Numbered from the stretch's first letter, positions 40,644 to 52,242 are shown. The stretch: 64,000 bases of DNA from Auriscalpium vulgare (GCA_019915015.1 JAHBBC010000013.1:434001-498000); one strand, 5' to 3'. Notes: generated by a model from the sequence alone, not told the origin. Made by a program: numbers and translations.

Positions 40644-42401
40644 ATGAGTTCCTGTACGTCGCGCAACCGTCATATGTGTTGTACAGACACTCACAGCCGA
40701 TCTGCAGTCAAGTTCCTCCCGACGCTCAAACGTCAACCCGCAGTGCGCAACCGCACCGCCTCTCGTACCAAGGCTTCCACCACCACCTCAAAAGGCCAGC
40801 CTCATTTGCCTGCCCTTCCAGAGCTCGCAGAGGAAGAGGACGTGTTCACCTCTTCTTGCGCCTCCTCGCGTTCTCCTTCTCCCGCTCAACTGGCGACGCG
40901 CCCCGGTGGCACCACGAAACGCATGAGCCGATACGGCCAGTCCGAATTCGCTCTCAACCAGGACATCGTTCTCAACGACGACTTTCTTTCTGCGGCCCCT
41001 CGACCGGCGCCACGCCCTCCCGTTGTTTGCCAGCCCGCCCCTGAGCCACGCCGCTCCCGGAGTGCGCGCCGCAAGACAGTGCGCCTTAGCGCGTTCGACA
41101 TACGCCTCGACTTTGATACTTCGGATTCGGAGCCGAGCTCATCGACGACCGCGTCGTCATCACCATTTACCCCCTTCACGCCGCCCCGCGCGCGCTCGCC
41201 AACCCTCTCCATCTCGAGTAATTTCACCACGAGCACGTCCGGCAGTAGCTCCGGCTGCATGCCCACGACGCCCAATTCATCCGACGACTCTGACGACGAG
41301 TGGGGAGCATTTCCTTGTCCCGGCAAGGTGCAACGCGTGTCAATACGCCCGCTCGTCATCACGAAGGCCAGCCCCCCGCACGCGTCCAGCCCCGTCGAGA
41401 CGTTCGAGTTCACGATCGCGCCATCCATCGAGGAGGAGGATGACGCCGCGTGGTACTCCCGCGAGATGAGCGACGTGTTCACGCTTTCCTCGAGCATCTC
41501 CCCCACCGCGCCCGCACGGCGCGACTCCCTTCCCCTGCCTGCGCTCACGAGCGGCCCGCGCTCGCGCTTCAGCAAGCCGCTGCCCGCCCCGCCCCGCTCG
41601 CCCGGCCCCTCTGCGCAGCTTGACCCCATGTTCCCGCGACGGGCGCGCGTCATCCCTCCCCTCCCCACGCGCCCGCCTCCACCACCACCCGCATCGCCCC
41701 CGCGCCGCAAGTCGCTGACGATCACGGTGCCGCGCCCGCCACCGCGCATGTCGCTGCCTGCGGATGTGGCGGACATCCTGGACGACATCGACGCTTGGGG
41801 CGCCGGCCCGGACGAGCAGCACGCAGCGAGCGCGCCGCCGCTGTCGCCCCCGCGGCTGCCCGAGAGCCCGCACAGCGCGACGGACGACCTGTTCGAGCAG
41901 TACATGTACACGCCCGGCCTGCCGCTCATCGAGATTGCGCCCGAGTCACCCCCCGCGCCATCGCTCCCCGCCCTCGCGCTGCCGGACTCACCTCTCGTGC
42001 TACCGGACACGCCGCTCGCGCGCATGTACGATGCGCGGGCCGACGAGGAGCTCGACGTGGCGGGCGACGCGGATAGCGGGTTCGAGCCGATGCTGCGCTC
42101 GCGGTGGAGCTCGTCCACGCTCGCGAGCGAGTACGCGGTGCCCGCGTCGGCGGCGTCGCGCGTCAAGTTCCACCTCGGCGAGATGGCGCGTCGGGTGGTC
42201 ACGCGGCGCGAGAGCAAGGGTGGCGCGACGCCGATGCCGTCGCCGCCCGCGCTCGGCGCGCTTTCGAAGGAGAATGTCGAGCGCCGGATGAACCCGCGCA
42301 TGTCGATGGAGTCGCTGTCCTCGCGGGACAGTGGGGACAGCAGCTCGAGCTCGGGGCTCCGCCGCAAGCCGATCCCGCTCGAGATCTTCTTGAGGGCGTG
42401 A
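40644..42401 (+). CDS. Disordered Ser/Pro/Arg-rich protein
   Basis: Up to 585 residues of low-complexity, Ser/Pro-rich sequence with no domain I recognise. Points of interest: MSRYGQSEFALNQDIVLNDDF near residue ~95, an acidic SDDSDDEWG patch, a poly-proline stretch (PTRPPPPPPASPPRR) and a conserved-looking end (RRKPIPLEIFLRA). A 54-nt intron at 40654-40707 (GTACGT donor, CTGCAG acceptor) is likely; removing it keeps frame and changes the start to MSSFKFLPTLKRQ, giving 567 residues. Coding is supported by strong GC bias at third positions and the long open frame. A long open frame on the opposite strand is its shadow. Function unknown. Confidence 0.68.
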   Translation: MSSCTSRNRHMCCTDTHSRSAVKFLPTLKRQPAVRNRTASRTKASTTTSKGQPHLPALPELAEEEDVFTSSCASSRSPSPAQLATRPGGTTKRMSRYGQSEFALNQDIVLNDDFLSAAPRPAPRPPVVCQPAPEPRRSRSARRKTVRLSAFDIRLDFDTSDSEPSSSTTASSSPFTPFTPPRARSPTLSISSNFTTSTSGSSSGCMPTTPNSSDDSDDEWGAFPCPGKVQRVSIRPLVITKASPPHASSPVETFEFTIAPSIEEEDDAAWYSREMSDVFTLSSSISPTAPARRDSLPLPALTSGPRSRFSKPLPAPPRSPGPSAQLDPMFPRRARVIPPLPTRPPPPPPASPPRRKSLTITVPRPPPRMSLPADVADILDDIDAWGAGPDEQHAASAPPLSPPRLPESPHSATDDLFEQYMYTPGLPLIEIAPESPPAPSLPALALPDSPLVLPDTPLARMYDARADEELDVAGDADSGFEPMLRSRWSSSTLASEYAVPASAASRVKFHLGEMARRVVTRRESKGGATPMPSPPALGALSKENVERRMNPRMSMESLSSRDSGDSSSSSGLRRKPIPLEIFLRA

Positions 42402-43037
42402 GGTTCTGTGTCACTGCATATTCACGACCTTCACGACCCTTCGACCTTCGCTCGTACATTCAACGTTCAACAATCACACGCATTCATACATATGACCGCC
42501 ATAGACAATTTAGGATCACATACCACTCCATATAATGCCTTCATTCATAACGCTGCGCAGGGTCGCCCTTCACGCTCCCTTGTATTGTTCTTCACTTGTA
42601 GCCTAGATGTATCAACCACCCTCCTTTTTGGAACTGTATTTTATATATATCGATCTTCATGAGTCTGACAATATCAATATCGCTGAATGAAATTGAACTT
42701 CGCTTGCAAGCCTTGCATCTAATCTGCCTAACCAATTTAATCTATAAGGGTTCAAATCTAACATCATTCACCTCGCTCCGCTACGGGCCACCTCTCTCTT
42801 CCTGACGCGTCACCTGGGTTTTGAATGCAGTGATATCTGGCAGCTCAAGCTCAAGGCTTGAGTAGACCGATTCAACTTAATTTGAGAACGTTCTGCCATG
42901 TGTAAGTACTTCTTCGCGAACTTTAGAAGAGCATTACGTTGACCGATTCACGCCAGTGCGCTCCACTCATGTGAAGACTCTTACCTGACTCGAATCCACC
43001 CACTTTTCTCTCTTACTCCCAAGGTCCTCAAGCACCC
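42402..43037. other. AT-richer intergenic region
   Basis: 3' flank of the disordered-protein gene and 5' flank of epoxide hydrolase 1. Contains TATATATATCG near 42640. No gene or RNA recognised. Confidence 0.5.
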
Positions 43038-44606
43038 ATGACAACTGGCGTCGAACAGCCATTCAAAGTCTCCGTGTCCGACGATGTCATTGCGATCCTT
43101 CGGCGCAAGCTTGCGGACGCTCGCTTGCCAGACGAGCTCGATGAAGCCGGGTGGGCCTACGGCGCGCCGCTCAGCGACGTGAAACACCTCGCGGCTCGCT
43201 GGCAAGACGGCTATGACTGGCGCGAGCACGAGGCAAAGTTGAACGAGCTCCCGATGTTCACGCGCGACATCGAAGTGGACGGCTTCGGTGCACTGAATGT
43301 GCACTATGTGCATCAGAAGAGCGCGGTCGACGGTGCGATCCCACTCCTGTTTGTTCACGGTTGTACGTCCACCCGATCGAATATGATACTGGTAGCAGCA
43401 GGTTGCTAACATGGAGCGACGGAAGGGCCGGGCAGCTTTCTTGAAGTCCGCAAGATCCTCCCGCTTCTCACAACATCGTCTGCGGACCACCCGAGCTTTC
43501 ATGTTGTCGCACCCAGCCTTCCGAACTTCGGCTTCTCAGAGGGTCCCAAGAAGAAGGGATTTCAGGGAAAACATTACGCCGAGGTAATTATAGCCGCTTC
43601 AACCTCAGTCGAGTCCGATCGGGTGCTCCTATACTTACATGGGCCTAGGTCTTCAACAAACTCATGCTTTCTCTTGGATATACCGAGTATGTGGCCCAGG
43701 GCGGCGACTGGGGGAACCCTGTATGCCCTTTCTTCTTCATGAGACCAATATCAGCGTCTTTACTTGAGTGCAACAGCTCACTCACATAACCGCTGCGGAA
43801 TACGGCCCAAAGCACGTCAAAGCCTTCCACACCAACTTCCCTGAGTAAGCTCATGATAAACCCATCGCCTTCCGCTCGCGTGTTGATACGCATCGCAGAG
43901 AGGATTCGCCCCCGGCGCTTCTCAAGAGCCCCGTGCAGTACCTCAAGCACCTCGTCACTCCCTACACCGCGCTCGAGAAAGCCGGGCTTGCGCGCACGCA
44001 GTGGTTCGTGGCAGAGGGGCGCGGGTATAACTTGGAACAGTCGACCACCCCACAGACGATTGGGTACGCGCTCGCCGACTCGCCTGTCGGTCTCCTCGCG
44101 TGGATATACGAAAAACTCGTGTTGTGGACAGACAGTTACGCGTGGGACGATGACGAAGGTGCGCTGGGCCGGCGCTGGTGCGAGCACAGCTGGTATACTC
44201 ATCGGGTTGGAGCAGTGCTGACTTGGATCTCGGTGTACTGGTTCTCACGCGCTGGGCCCGCTGCGTCGATGCGCATCTACTACGAGTTCACGCACGCCGC
44301 CTTCCGCCGGCCAGACTCGCCAGTACCTGTCGGCGCGTCGTTCTTCCCCAAGGAACTGAAATGCGCGCCAGTTTCGTGAGCTTCCTTCTCTGACTGAATC
44401 ACCGCCAGGAGCGACTGACGGCGCATGCACGAAGCTGGGTTAAGGCCTGGAAGAATGTCGTGGACACGTCGCAGCACGAGCACGGGGGGCACTTCGCTGC
44501 GCACGAGCAGCCGGAGGCCCTTGTCGGGGATCTGCGCGCGATGTTTGGGAAGGGCGGGCCGGCTGCGAACGTCGTCCCTGGGAAAAGCGGATATGCGAGC
44601 GTGTAG
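43038..44606 (+). CDS. Epoxide hydrolase 1 (alpha/beta hydrolase)
   Basis: Seven exons (43038-43362, 43426-43583, 43649-43720, 43777-43844, 43899-44158, 44216-44375, 44435-44606) give 404 residues. The N-terminal ~100 residues are the epoxide-hydrolase N-terminal domain (PFKVSVSDD...[11 protein letters not shown]...[14 protein letters not shown]). Oxyanion-hole motif HGWPG at 107-111, split by intron 1. Nucleophile Asp181 in GGDWG; catalytic His367 in HGGHFA. This matches the microsomal-type epoxide hydrolases, which open epoxides to diols. No membrane anchor is seen, so it may be soluble. The last intron runs to the acceptor at 44434; the nearer AG at 44408 would cause a stop. It is a close paralogue of the gene at 49482-47866, with introns at the same places. 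Confidence 0.88.
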
Positions 44607-44793
44607 ACATGCAATGCTTGCCACGGCTAGTCAGAGGGGAAGTCAATGCGCGCCTTCAACCCATCAGGTGCGTGGGAGGAGAAAATATTGTGGCATTTAT
44701 CAAAAGGTAAAGACATGAGCCGAGACGATCATTCCGTCGAACCCCACGACGCTGAGACATCATCCTGCTAAAGATATACCCGACGTCAAGCTG

Positions 44794-45984
44794 CTACTTA
44801 TACCTGCGAGGGGGAAAGACACTCACAAAGCCGAAAGATTCTGGAAGTTTGTTCCATATAACTTCCCTTGAGCAGGCGAGCAAGGACGAAACGCGTTGAC
44901 AACAAGTGCGACAGACCCTCTGAGGTTTGGCTTGGCCGTTTTTCAAGTTCGTCTGCAGGAGCAGCAGGAAGAATAGTGGATCGCCTACGAACAGAGATCG
45001 ACCGATATAGGAGGAGAGCCAGAGGCGAAGGCCTTCGCTGCATGGGCTATGGCCTGGATTTTGTTTTGTGTGTGGACAATCCAGAGTCCACGTTTCCGTA
45101 ATTGTCCGGAGTTCAGTCCTCGTGAGTTTCTCAAGCCTGGCCTGACTAGATATGAGCCGGCAAAGGTCATCGGAGGATAGCCCTACAAGGCTTTCGTTGC
45201 GGTGTGATGCCTTCGGAGCGAGGATGAGTCGCGTGCGGGAGGCCAACGTGTAGAATGTAACAGGTAAAATATCATGGACAGAGGACGACCAGGCAATGGA
45301 TATGGCCTTGGCTAGAAATCGGAGATGTCAGGTTAGCTGGACAGGGCAAGCGACAGAGCCGAACCCACCACATTCAGGAGAAAGACGATCATACCACTCG
45401 TCGACCCATAGCAAATCATAGGCCTTCAATGTTGACGGCCATTGTGTCTTGAGCACAGGAATGACAAGATCTCGAATCTCTTGTGCGTCGTACTTTGTGG
45501 TGAGACGAAGGATGCCATAGTAAGATGCGGGAAAATGAAAGCAGCGCTCTTTGCTCGTTAGTGACGCGATGGGCTTGTGCCGTTGCGTCTCCCTGTCCTT
45601 CAGTCAGCCGATGTGAGAGGACAATCGAGAGATGACGCACTGCGGGAAGTACAGAGCCTTCAAGAAGTGCAAGACGTCGTCCGGGTCATCCGGCAGGTCC
45701 ATGATGGGCAGTCCATCACGGCGTTCGGAACCGACATCGAAGGCGCCTTGCGGTCCATTGAACAGGGTCGCAAACACTGAGCAGTGGAGCGCTAAGGTGT
45801 GCTTGTGTACCTTGTAAAGAGTGTGTTGGGGAGGTGTGCCTTGAGCTGAGAGAGTGCGGATGATGATGTTCCCGTCCTCAAGCCACAGGTCCGGACTCTC
45901 GACAGTCTTGACGTTATTGCCGATTTCATCCTCTGTCCGTGGACGCTTGGATGTGCCCTGGGGAATGTCTTGGGGGGAGGCCAT
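44794..45984 (-). CDS. BTB/POZ domain protein
   Basis: Three exons on the minus strand (45984-45641, 45592-45372, 45311-44794), phases consistent, 360 residues. The BTB/POZ fold is at ~30-140: SPDLWLEDGNIIIRT, a region with HKHTLALHCSVFATLFNG, then DLPDDPDDVLHFLKALYFP. This is the pattern of the large Agaricomycete BTB family, often thought to act as adaptors or in transcription. After it comes a helical region (YYGILRLTTKYDAQEIRDLVIPVL) typical of these proteins. The N-terminus has a basic KRPRTEDE stretch. It is convergent with epoxide hydrolase 1, 187 bp apart. Two damaged copies of the same gene type lie at 46190-46593 and 49594-49780. Confidence 0.85.
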
Positions 45985-46189
45985 GGTGAACGTAAGAATC
46001 GACAAATCACGCTGACAAGCAAGTGACAGTGACTCGAGTGAGTAGTACGGCTTGCCCACGAGAAGACAAGACGTCATTTTAGTAGATATGGCCCGGTAGA
46101 CAGTCAGCCGCATGCCAACTGAAGGGGCGTGGGCTGATTGGTCTGCCTGAATCTGGGATATGATGTGCTAGACTGCAATGATTGGACAA

Positions 46190-46593
46190 CGACCGATTGA
46201 ATCGCTGTAAACGCACCCAGGAAAGTATACAGCCCTCAAGAGGTCGAGGACATCATCGGGGTCGTCGGGGAGCTCCGGATTATCGGCAAACCATCGTATT
46301 GCTCAGAGGCCACCTCCAGCGCATCCTGCGGCCCATCGAAAAGCGTGGCAAACACAGAGAAGTGCAGCCTCAGTAGATGCCTGTGAACCGAAAAGCGTGA
46401 TTTTCGTCGGAACTGTGCCCTTAGGGACGGTCCGGATGATGCTGCCGTTTTTCAGCCAGAGATCAGGGCTTTCGACGACCACGACGTTGTTATCAGACGT
46501 AGGGTCCCATTGGTGCGGGCTCGCTCGGTACCAGATGAGGTCGCGAAAAGGTTCGTAAGGCAACTGTGGAAGGCGGGTCGGATGGTTGATCAT
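46190..46593 (-). pseudogene. BTB/POZ pseudogene
   Basis: Minus strand. It starts like the BTB gene (ESPDLWLKNGSIIRTVPKGT...KITLFGS), but the frame is lost after that. The expected text resumes in another frame (HRHLLRLHFSVFATLFDGPQ...) and shifts again before ELPDDPDDVLDLLRAVYFP. At least two frameshifts, and no continuation to the downstream exons of the intact gene at 44794-45984. A decayed duplicate. Confidence 0.8.
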
Positions 46594-47104
46594 GAAAGAA
46601 AGACTTGTGGAGACGTGGACTCGATCTGACTCGATAAGTATACCGTCGTGTCCGAAGGCACGTGCAGCCTAGTACATATGTCATACGATGTGCGTTGATT
46701 GAAATTCTGCTTAACCAGCTTTGAATGACCACACCAGATGCCCTTCAGATGCCATTGCTGAACTGAATTGGAATTGAAGCTTCCAAACGTCCGCTTGAAC
46801 TCCCCGACGACGGCGGTCCCCGGATGCACGCCGCTGGCAGCCCAGCATACCGTATACGTGAAGCGATTTCATTCCGAATTGGTTGAATTACATCCTACCG
46901 TCGATTGAGAACATAAGAGGCATTGCCAAGCAGGTGCGCTGCTCTTTTATCTCGTTCTGTTATGTCTCGCCTCGTTTCGCACACGTTGCGCTCGCGGTGA
47001 GCCACTCGCAAACAAAGCAACCGCATGCCCATAACTACCCCTCCTCCATCTCCCTATTTCACAGAACTCCTCATTCTATCAACCATCACCACCGCCCGCA
47101 CGCG
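46594..47104. other. Intergenic region
   Basis: Between the BTB pseudogene and the small gene at 47105. The frame of the latter stays open upstream but without motifs. Nothing else is seen. Confidence 0.45.
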
Positions 47105-47699
47105 ATGCCCTCCACCCTCTCCGTAGCGCTCTCCGTCCTCGCACAGCAGCAACCCACCCACACGCCCCCCACACCCGCCGCGCTCCTTCCCCTCTACACG
47201 CGCCTCGCCGGTTTCCCTACCGCGTCCGCGCTCTCCCACACCGTGCCGCCCTCGACCGCCACCCCGCCGGCCGAGATCGACGCGCTCGTCGCGTTCGAGC
47301 ACGCGCTCGACAAGTCGCCCGCCGCGTCGCGCGATATCCGTGCCCTTCGCCGCGTGTACTGGCGCGAGCGCCTCCAGGCGTGCGCGGCCAGTGCGGTGTG
47401 TCTGTGCTGCAGGGACAAGGTCACTGTCGCAGACCTCTCGGGGCACCTCGTCGTTCGCGATGTGGACACGTTGCTCGCGCACATTTTGGAGGAGGATACC
47501 ACGCCTAGGCAGAATCTGAAGCGTCGCAGTGAGTCGTGCTTTGAGGTGGTGAATTGAGTGCAGATCATTAACTGACAACTGCGTAGGGAGGCTCGCTAGG
47601 GCCAAGAGAGCTCAGAGGCTCGCTTCCGAGCCTCGCGTGTCCACAGCGGCGACAGCGCCGCGCGATCCCTTTGCACCATCTTCGAGTAAATCTCTTTGA
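47105..47699 (+). CDS. Small protein of unknown function, 178 residues
   Basis: Two exons (47105-47528 and 47587-47699; intron 47529-47586, GTGAGT...CGTAG, phase 1). The protein has an Ala/Pro/Thr-rich N-terminal half, a CxxCC cluster (CLCCRDKV) near residues ~99-106, and a basic C-terminus beginning RRRRLARAKRAQR created by the splice. No family recognised. Coding is supported by strong third-position GC bias in exon 1 and a clean intron. The start at 47105 was chosen because the upstream open stretch has intergenic composition. Confidence 0.6.
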
Positions 47700-47865
47700 A
47701 ATCATTGTGTCGACAATATCATGTTGTATGTACACTACTTCTACATGAAGGGTCTTCCTCTTGACTGCGTGCTACTTTGTATAGCCATGCTTATCCTTGA
47801 GTATTGCCGTAGGCTATGTAACCCCCTTATTTACCTGTACCACGTTTTGGAATCGACCGACTTGC

Positions 47866-49482
47866 CTATGCATCGGCGTAGCCGCTTTTACCTGGTACCA
47901 CCCCATCCGCCGGGCCACCCTTCCCGAACATGGCGCGCACATCGTCCACCAGCGCCTGCGGCTTCTCATAGGCAGCAAAGTGCCCGCCCTCCTTGTGCTC
48001 CTTTACAAACACGACATTCGGCGCACCGTGTATCCATCTTCCAGAGTCGAACGAGTCAGTAGCCAGTGTATACAACGTGCGAAGAACTCACGACCGCGGG
48101 GGGACGAAGGGCTCCTTTGGAAAGACGGAGAACCCGACGGGGACGGGCGAGGGGAGACTGTTAGCCATCTCACCGGACTTCGAGAGCTCGTAGTAGATGT
48201 GCGACGATGCACCGGGGCCCGCGCGTGAAAACCAGAAGATCGAGATCCATGTTAGGACTGTAAATGAGCCTCTGGTCAGCAGGCCGTCAGCTCTCAGAGA
48301 CTGTCCCGCACAGATGCACCCCCTTTGCACAAGGGAATTCGTCCTCCAGCACTGGACAGAGACCTCAGAGACGGACGGAAACCGCGATGCGCACCTTCGT
48401 CATCCTCCCAGGGATACGCGTCCGTCACCGCGACTAGCTTCTCGTATATCCACGCGAGCACGCCGACCGGCGAGTCAGCGAGCGCGTACGCGATCGTCTG
48501 CGGCGCGGTGGAGAGCAGCGCCATGTACCCGAGCCCGTGCGCGACGAACCAGTCGGAGCGTGCGCGGTCGGCTTTTTCTTCAGGCGTAGAAGGCGTGAGG
48601 AGGTAGCGGAGGAAAACGAAAGGTGAGGAACGCAGACTAGGCGCGGGAACCCCGCTGTTGGAACAGAATAAGACGATGGGAAGCTGGAGAGCAGCGACGG
48701 GGCGTACAAGGGCATATTAGAGTGCGATGCCTTGACATGCTTGGGCCCGTATTTAGCAGCAGTGATGCGTGTGAGCTGGCTGGATGGTAAGAAGGTGGCG
48801 GCAAAAGACGAGTAGTCGGTCACCCACAACGTGTCCCCAATCTCCTCCTTGTGTAACATACTCATTGTACCCGAGGGAGAGCATGAGCTTGTTGAAAAGC
48901 TTCACTGGAATCAATGCCGGTTGGTGAATATAAGATACACAACACGCACCTCGGCGTACTGCACCCCACGGAAACCTGGCTTCCGGATGCCCTCAGAGAA
49001 GCCGTAGCCAGGCAGGCTCGGCGCGACGACGTGGAAGCTGGGGTGGTCGGGCGACGCTGCCGTGAGGAGCGGGAGAATCTTGCTGACCTCGACGAAGCTG
49101 CCGGGCCCTACACGATAGCTGGTGAATGTGCGCGGCCTGAGCGCAGGCGGCACTCACATCCATGAGAAAAGAGCAGAGGAATCGCGTTCTCCACGGTGCT
49201 CTGCTGGTGTACATAATGCACGTTCAGCACGCCGACGCCGTCAATCTCGATGTCGCGCGTGAACATGGGCAACTCGTTCAGCTTCGCCTCGTGCACGCGC
49301 CAGTCGTACCCGTCTCGCCAGCGCTCTGTGAGTCGCTTGATGTCTGCCAGCGGCGCGCCGTAGTCCCAGCCGGCGTCATCGAGCTCGTCGGGGAAGCGAA
49401 CATCCGAGAGCTTGCGCTTCAGCTGAGCAATGGCATCGTCTGGGACAGCTATTTTGAAGGGTTGTTCGGAGCTGAAGGACAT
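47866..49482 (-). CDS. Epoxide hydrolase 2 (alpha/beta hydrolase)
   Basis: Seven exons on the minus strand (49482-49158, 49107-48950, 48899-48831, 48775-48708, 48636-48395, 48257-48092, 48037-47866) give 399 residues. Exons 1, 2, 4 and 7 have exactly the same lengths as in epoxide hydrolase 1 (325, 158, 68, 172 nt), and all intron positions correspond. N-terminal domain PFKIAVPDD...[13 protein letters not shown], oxyanion HGWPG (107-111), nucleophile Asp181 in GGDWG, and His362 in EGGHFA. The most different part is exon 5, before the conserved [15 protein letters not shown] text. Intron 5 is unusually long for this locus (137 nt). Same predicted reaction as its paralogue: hydrolysis of epoxides to diols. 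Confidence 0.87.
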
Positions 49483-49593
49483 GGTGGTAGGTTCAAAGCC
49501 TCGCAGGCCACGTGAGCGTGAGTCGTCGGAGCCGGCGGGGATCAAGCCGATTCAAGCGCTCACCGATCCAGAATCTCTTTCATCTTTGTCGCC

Positions 49594-49780
49594 ATGTCCT
49601 CTGCAACCCCGTCTCCGAGTAAACGATCCCGCGCCGAGGGGAAAGACAGCAATAGCGACAATTTTGTCGCCGTCGAAAGCCCTGATCTCTGGCTGAAAGA
49701 TGGCAGCATCATCATCCGGACCCTCCCCAAAGGCACACATCCGACGAAAATCACGCTTTTCAACAAGAGGCGGGCAGTAA
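49594..49780 (+). pseudogene. Truncated 5' fragment of a BTB gene
   Basis: Starts MSSATPSPSKRSRAEGKD and continues with ESPDLWLKDGSIIIRTLPKGT...KITLFNK, clearly the first ~60 residues of a BTB protein like those at 44794-46593. After about 49775 the similarity ends, and there is no BTB core. It lies just upstream of epoxide hydrolase 2, in the opposite orientation. Confidence 0.75.
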
Positions 49781-50540
49781 TAAAAATTCCGACACTCACC
49801 TTGTTTAACTCGAAAAGCGCCGCTGCGCGCGGCAGCTACCTTGCCCACTTGCAGGCGGTATATATACAATAGCCTACAACTAAGTTCTTAGACAGCGAGT
49901 CCTTCGTTGCAGCGGTGACGGCGTCGAACGCGCTTACATAAACCGGGAGATATGAGATGGGATGTGGCGCCACACACCCACAGCTTTTATCTCCCGAGCC
50001 TCGGAAACGCCCGGATTTCGCGCCACATCCTCGAAAGTTGATTTCATGCAGGGCGGGGCATCTAGGACTAAGCTCCCGGATGAAGCCCATTCGAATCTTA
50101 CTCTTCCAAAATCATATAATTGGCTTCAAAACCATCCCAAACGCCCATGGTTGTGAGTGCCGGAGAATTTGTGCAGGCATCAGGTCACGTGCATTGTTCC
50201 CGCAGCTATCTACAAGGCCGACCCAATGCCGACGCCAAATGCCTAATTTTCACCACACAGACATTGAATTTCAACAGGAGACTGTCCGTCACAGAGCTCT
50301 GGTATGTCTTGTGTTCAGTCAACACTTCATGTTGCAAAACAAAACGTAGCGCGAGGTCTAGCGTCACCATGACGTGGCACGGGAGCTTAACATTCCGTGC
50401 TGCGGAATCGCTGTGGCTGAAAATCGCAGACAATGGCCAGCACTGTACGTGCATTTATGGTCGTCCTGTGGATTCACTCATTGGCCGCTCGCAGCGCCGT
50501 ACGTAGCAGAATGATATCACCACGTAGCCTGCTGCCGATT
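49781..50540. other. No gene recognised
   Basis: Composition is mixed and AT-richer than the genes around it. Nothing recognised apart from short open frames; possibly more decayed transposon or helicase DNA. Confidence 0.4.
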
Positions 50541-50689
50541 TGTGGCTGTGTCCCGCCCGTGATGAATCGTGGTATGACAGGCATCACAGTTCCCCTTTCC
50601 ACTCGCTGGCGCTTTCTTCTACTCACGCTCTCCTCCGCCCATCATGGGCATGCTTTGCGACACGTCGCAAAAGCACCTCAACAGACGAA

Positions 50690-51143
50690 CAAACGTTCAA
50701 CGCGGCGCAGGCACACTTGGTGTCGTCAACATGGTGCCGATCTCCGCTCCTCAGTCCCCGCGAACAAGTGAACGGTCACTCGCAGACAGCTACCTGTGAC
50801 GGCCGCCTATGCATTCACGGACTATCGATCACAGGGCCAGACGATCCCATTTGTCATCGTGGATATAGCATCGCCTCCGTCTGGTGCTGACCTTAGCCTA
50901 TTCAACATCTACGTGGCTCTGTCCCGTAGCTCTGGGCGCGACACGATCCGGCTGCTGCGCGACTTTGACAGGAAGTTGTTCTACCAGCCGCAGGACCCGT
51001 TTCTGACGACGCTTCAGGATGAAAGACTTGAGCACCTGAACGAGGAGACGAAACGATGGTGGAATAGAATTGCAGAGACTGCGGAGATGTCGGACAGTAG
51101 TAGTAGCTTAGCAGCGCGCAGTACATTAATCGTAGCAGTCTAG
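50690..51143 (+). pseudogene. C-terminal fragment of a Pif1-like (Helitron-type) helicase
   Basis: The frame reads PVTAAYAFTDYRSQGQTI, then VIVDIASPPSG, FNIYVALSRSSGRDTIRLLRDFD and a tail with WW. This matches the last helicase motifs (V and VI) of Pif1-like helicases linked to Helitrons and other fungal elements. The ATPase motifs are not found upstream; similarity fades before about 50690. A truncated, probably non-functional remnant. Confidence 0.75.
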
Positions 51144-51936
51144 CGTAGCAGCAGTACGGAAGAAGCCGAGAGGCTTGACGAAATAGGAAAGTGTGAAATG
51201 CGCCTGACGCAATTACGGGTTGTGAGAGACCTTGCCAGGGCAAGGTAATGCTACACAAAATCGCGCGCGCTCCGAATGCACCATTACGGAAGGCGCCGCG
51301 AAACAGGAATATCGGGCACGATGCATTTGCGGCTTAACTTTGTGTCGCAGGCCCTACGACATGAGCCGAGACGGCGGAAAAGACGACGGCGACTTGCGCA
51401 AACAGCGAGAACGGAGGGCGCACAGTAGCGCGTGCGGAAAGCAAAGGGGATGACAGCGTGGCGGAGGTTGCGGAGGGCCCGGCGCGAGAAGATTAAGAGA
51501 ATTGACACCTTGCAGCTGTGATCTTGTTTAGATAGCGGCCGGAATCTTTGCGCAAGAGCTGCAAAAGCTTCATGCCAGCTGTCGCTGTGGATGACATATA
51601 AAGCTTGGCCCAAGTGTTGGCAAATCTTGAGCGAGAATCTCGTGCAAGTGTAGGACTCGAAGTTCTCGGAAAGATGCGGTCGGGTTGGCGGTGTAGATAT
51701 GTCAACTTCGCAAGCGTGACACCGCGATGCTGTCAGACCGGTTCCTCCGCTGTGATTTCCTCCGCTGTGATAGTGTTCTTGTTCTCATTGAATAGCTTTA
51801 TCTTGAGTCGCTCTAGATCGGGCCTCCCCTGAAGTCCGTCGAGCAGGTCGTCGAGCAATTTGTGAAAAGGATAACCTTCTCAGTCGTAGGTGTTGTCAAC
51901 GTGCAGGCTGGTGAGGCGGGAAAAGATTGAGAAAGA
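51144..51936. other. No gene recognised
   Basis: Short open frames only. No recognisable element boundary is seen after the helicase fragment. Confidence 0.45.
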
Positions 51937-52230
51937 CTATGACTTCCACGGCATGACAATATGATACGTCGACAAACAGAGGTCGCGCAACGCCGGCGCG
52001 TGACGTCCCAGCAAATTGTCTGGAAGAGAATCGAAACCTATCACATTCAGCTTGAGTGTGTGTAGGAGGGGAGCGCCCGCGCTGAATGCACTTGAAATAA
52101 TTCCCTTGTTCTGTCGTGACGAAAAGTCGACGCCCGCATATAGATATGCTGTGCGCGAGATGTTCCTGGCAAGAAATTGGTAGTACCCCTCAGGTGCGTA
52201 GGGAAATTCCAAATTGATGTCGAGTGGCAT
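51937..52230 (-). pseudogene. Fragment of an F-box/LRR-type protein
   Basis: Minus strand. It reads INLEFPYAPEGYYQFLARNI...FSAGAPLLHTLKLNVIGFDSLPDNLLGRHAPALRDLCLS, the irregular leucine-rich text typical of Agaricomycete F-box proteins. No F-box and no continuation on either side. Confidence 0.6.
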
Positions 52231-52242
52231 TGCTTGCGCGCG

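Noticed and set aside
40886..42367. 493-residue open frame on the minus strand across the disordered-protein gene
   Set aside because: High-GC shadow of the plus-strand frame; composition is Gly/Arg/Ser-rich without motifs, while the plus-strand frame has a plausible start, intron and end.
42700..43000. A tRNA-like block with TTCAAATCT / GACTCGAATCC text
   Set aside because: The B-box-like words are not accompanied by matching acceptor or anticodon stems.
50120..51250. A complete Helitron
   Set aside because: Only the last helicase motifs are present; no replication-initiator domain, no ATPase motifs and no clear terminal hairpin were found.
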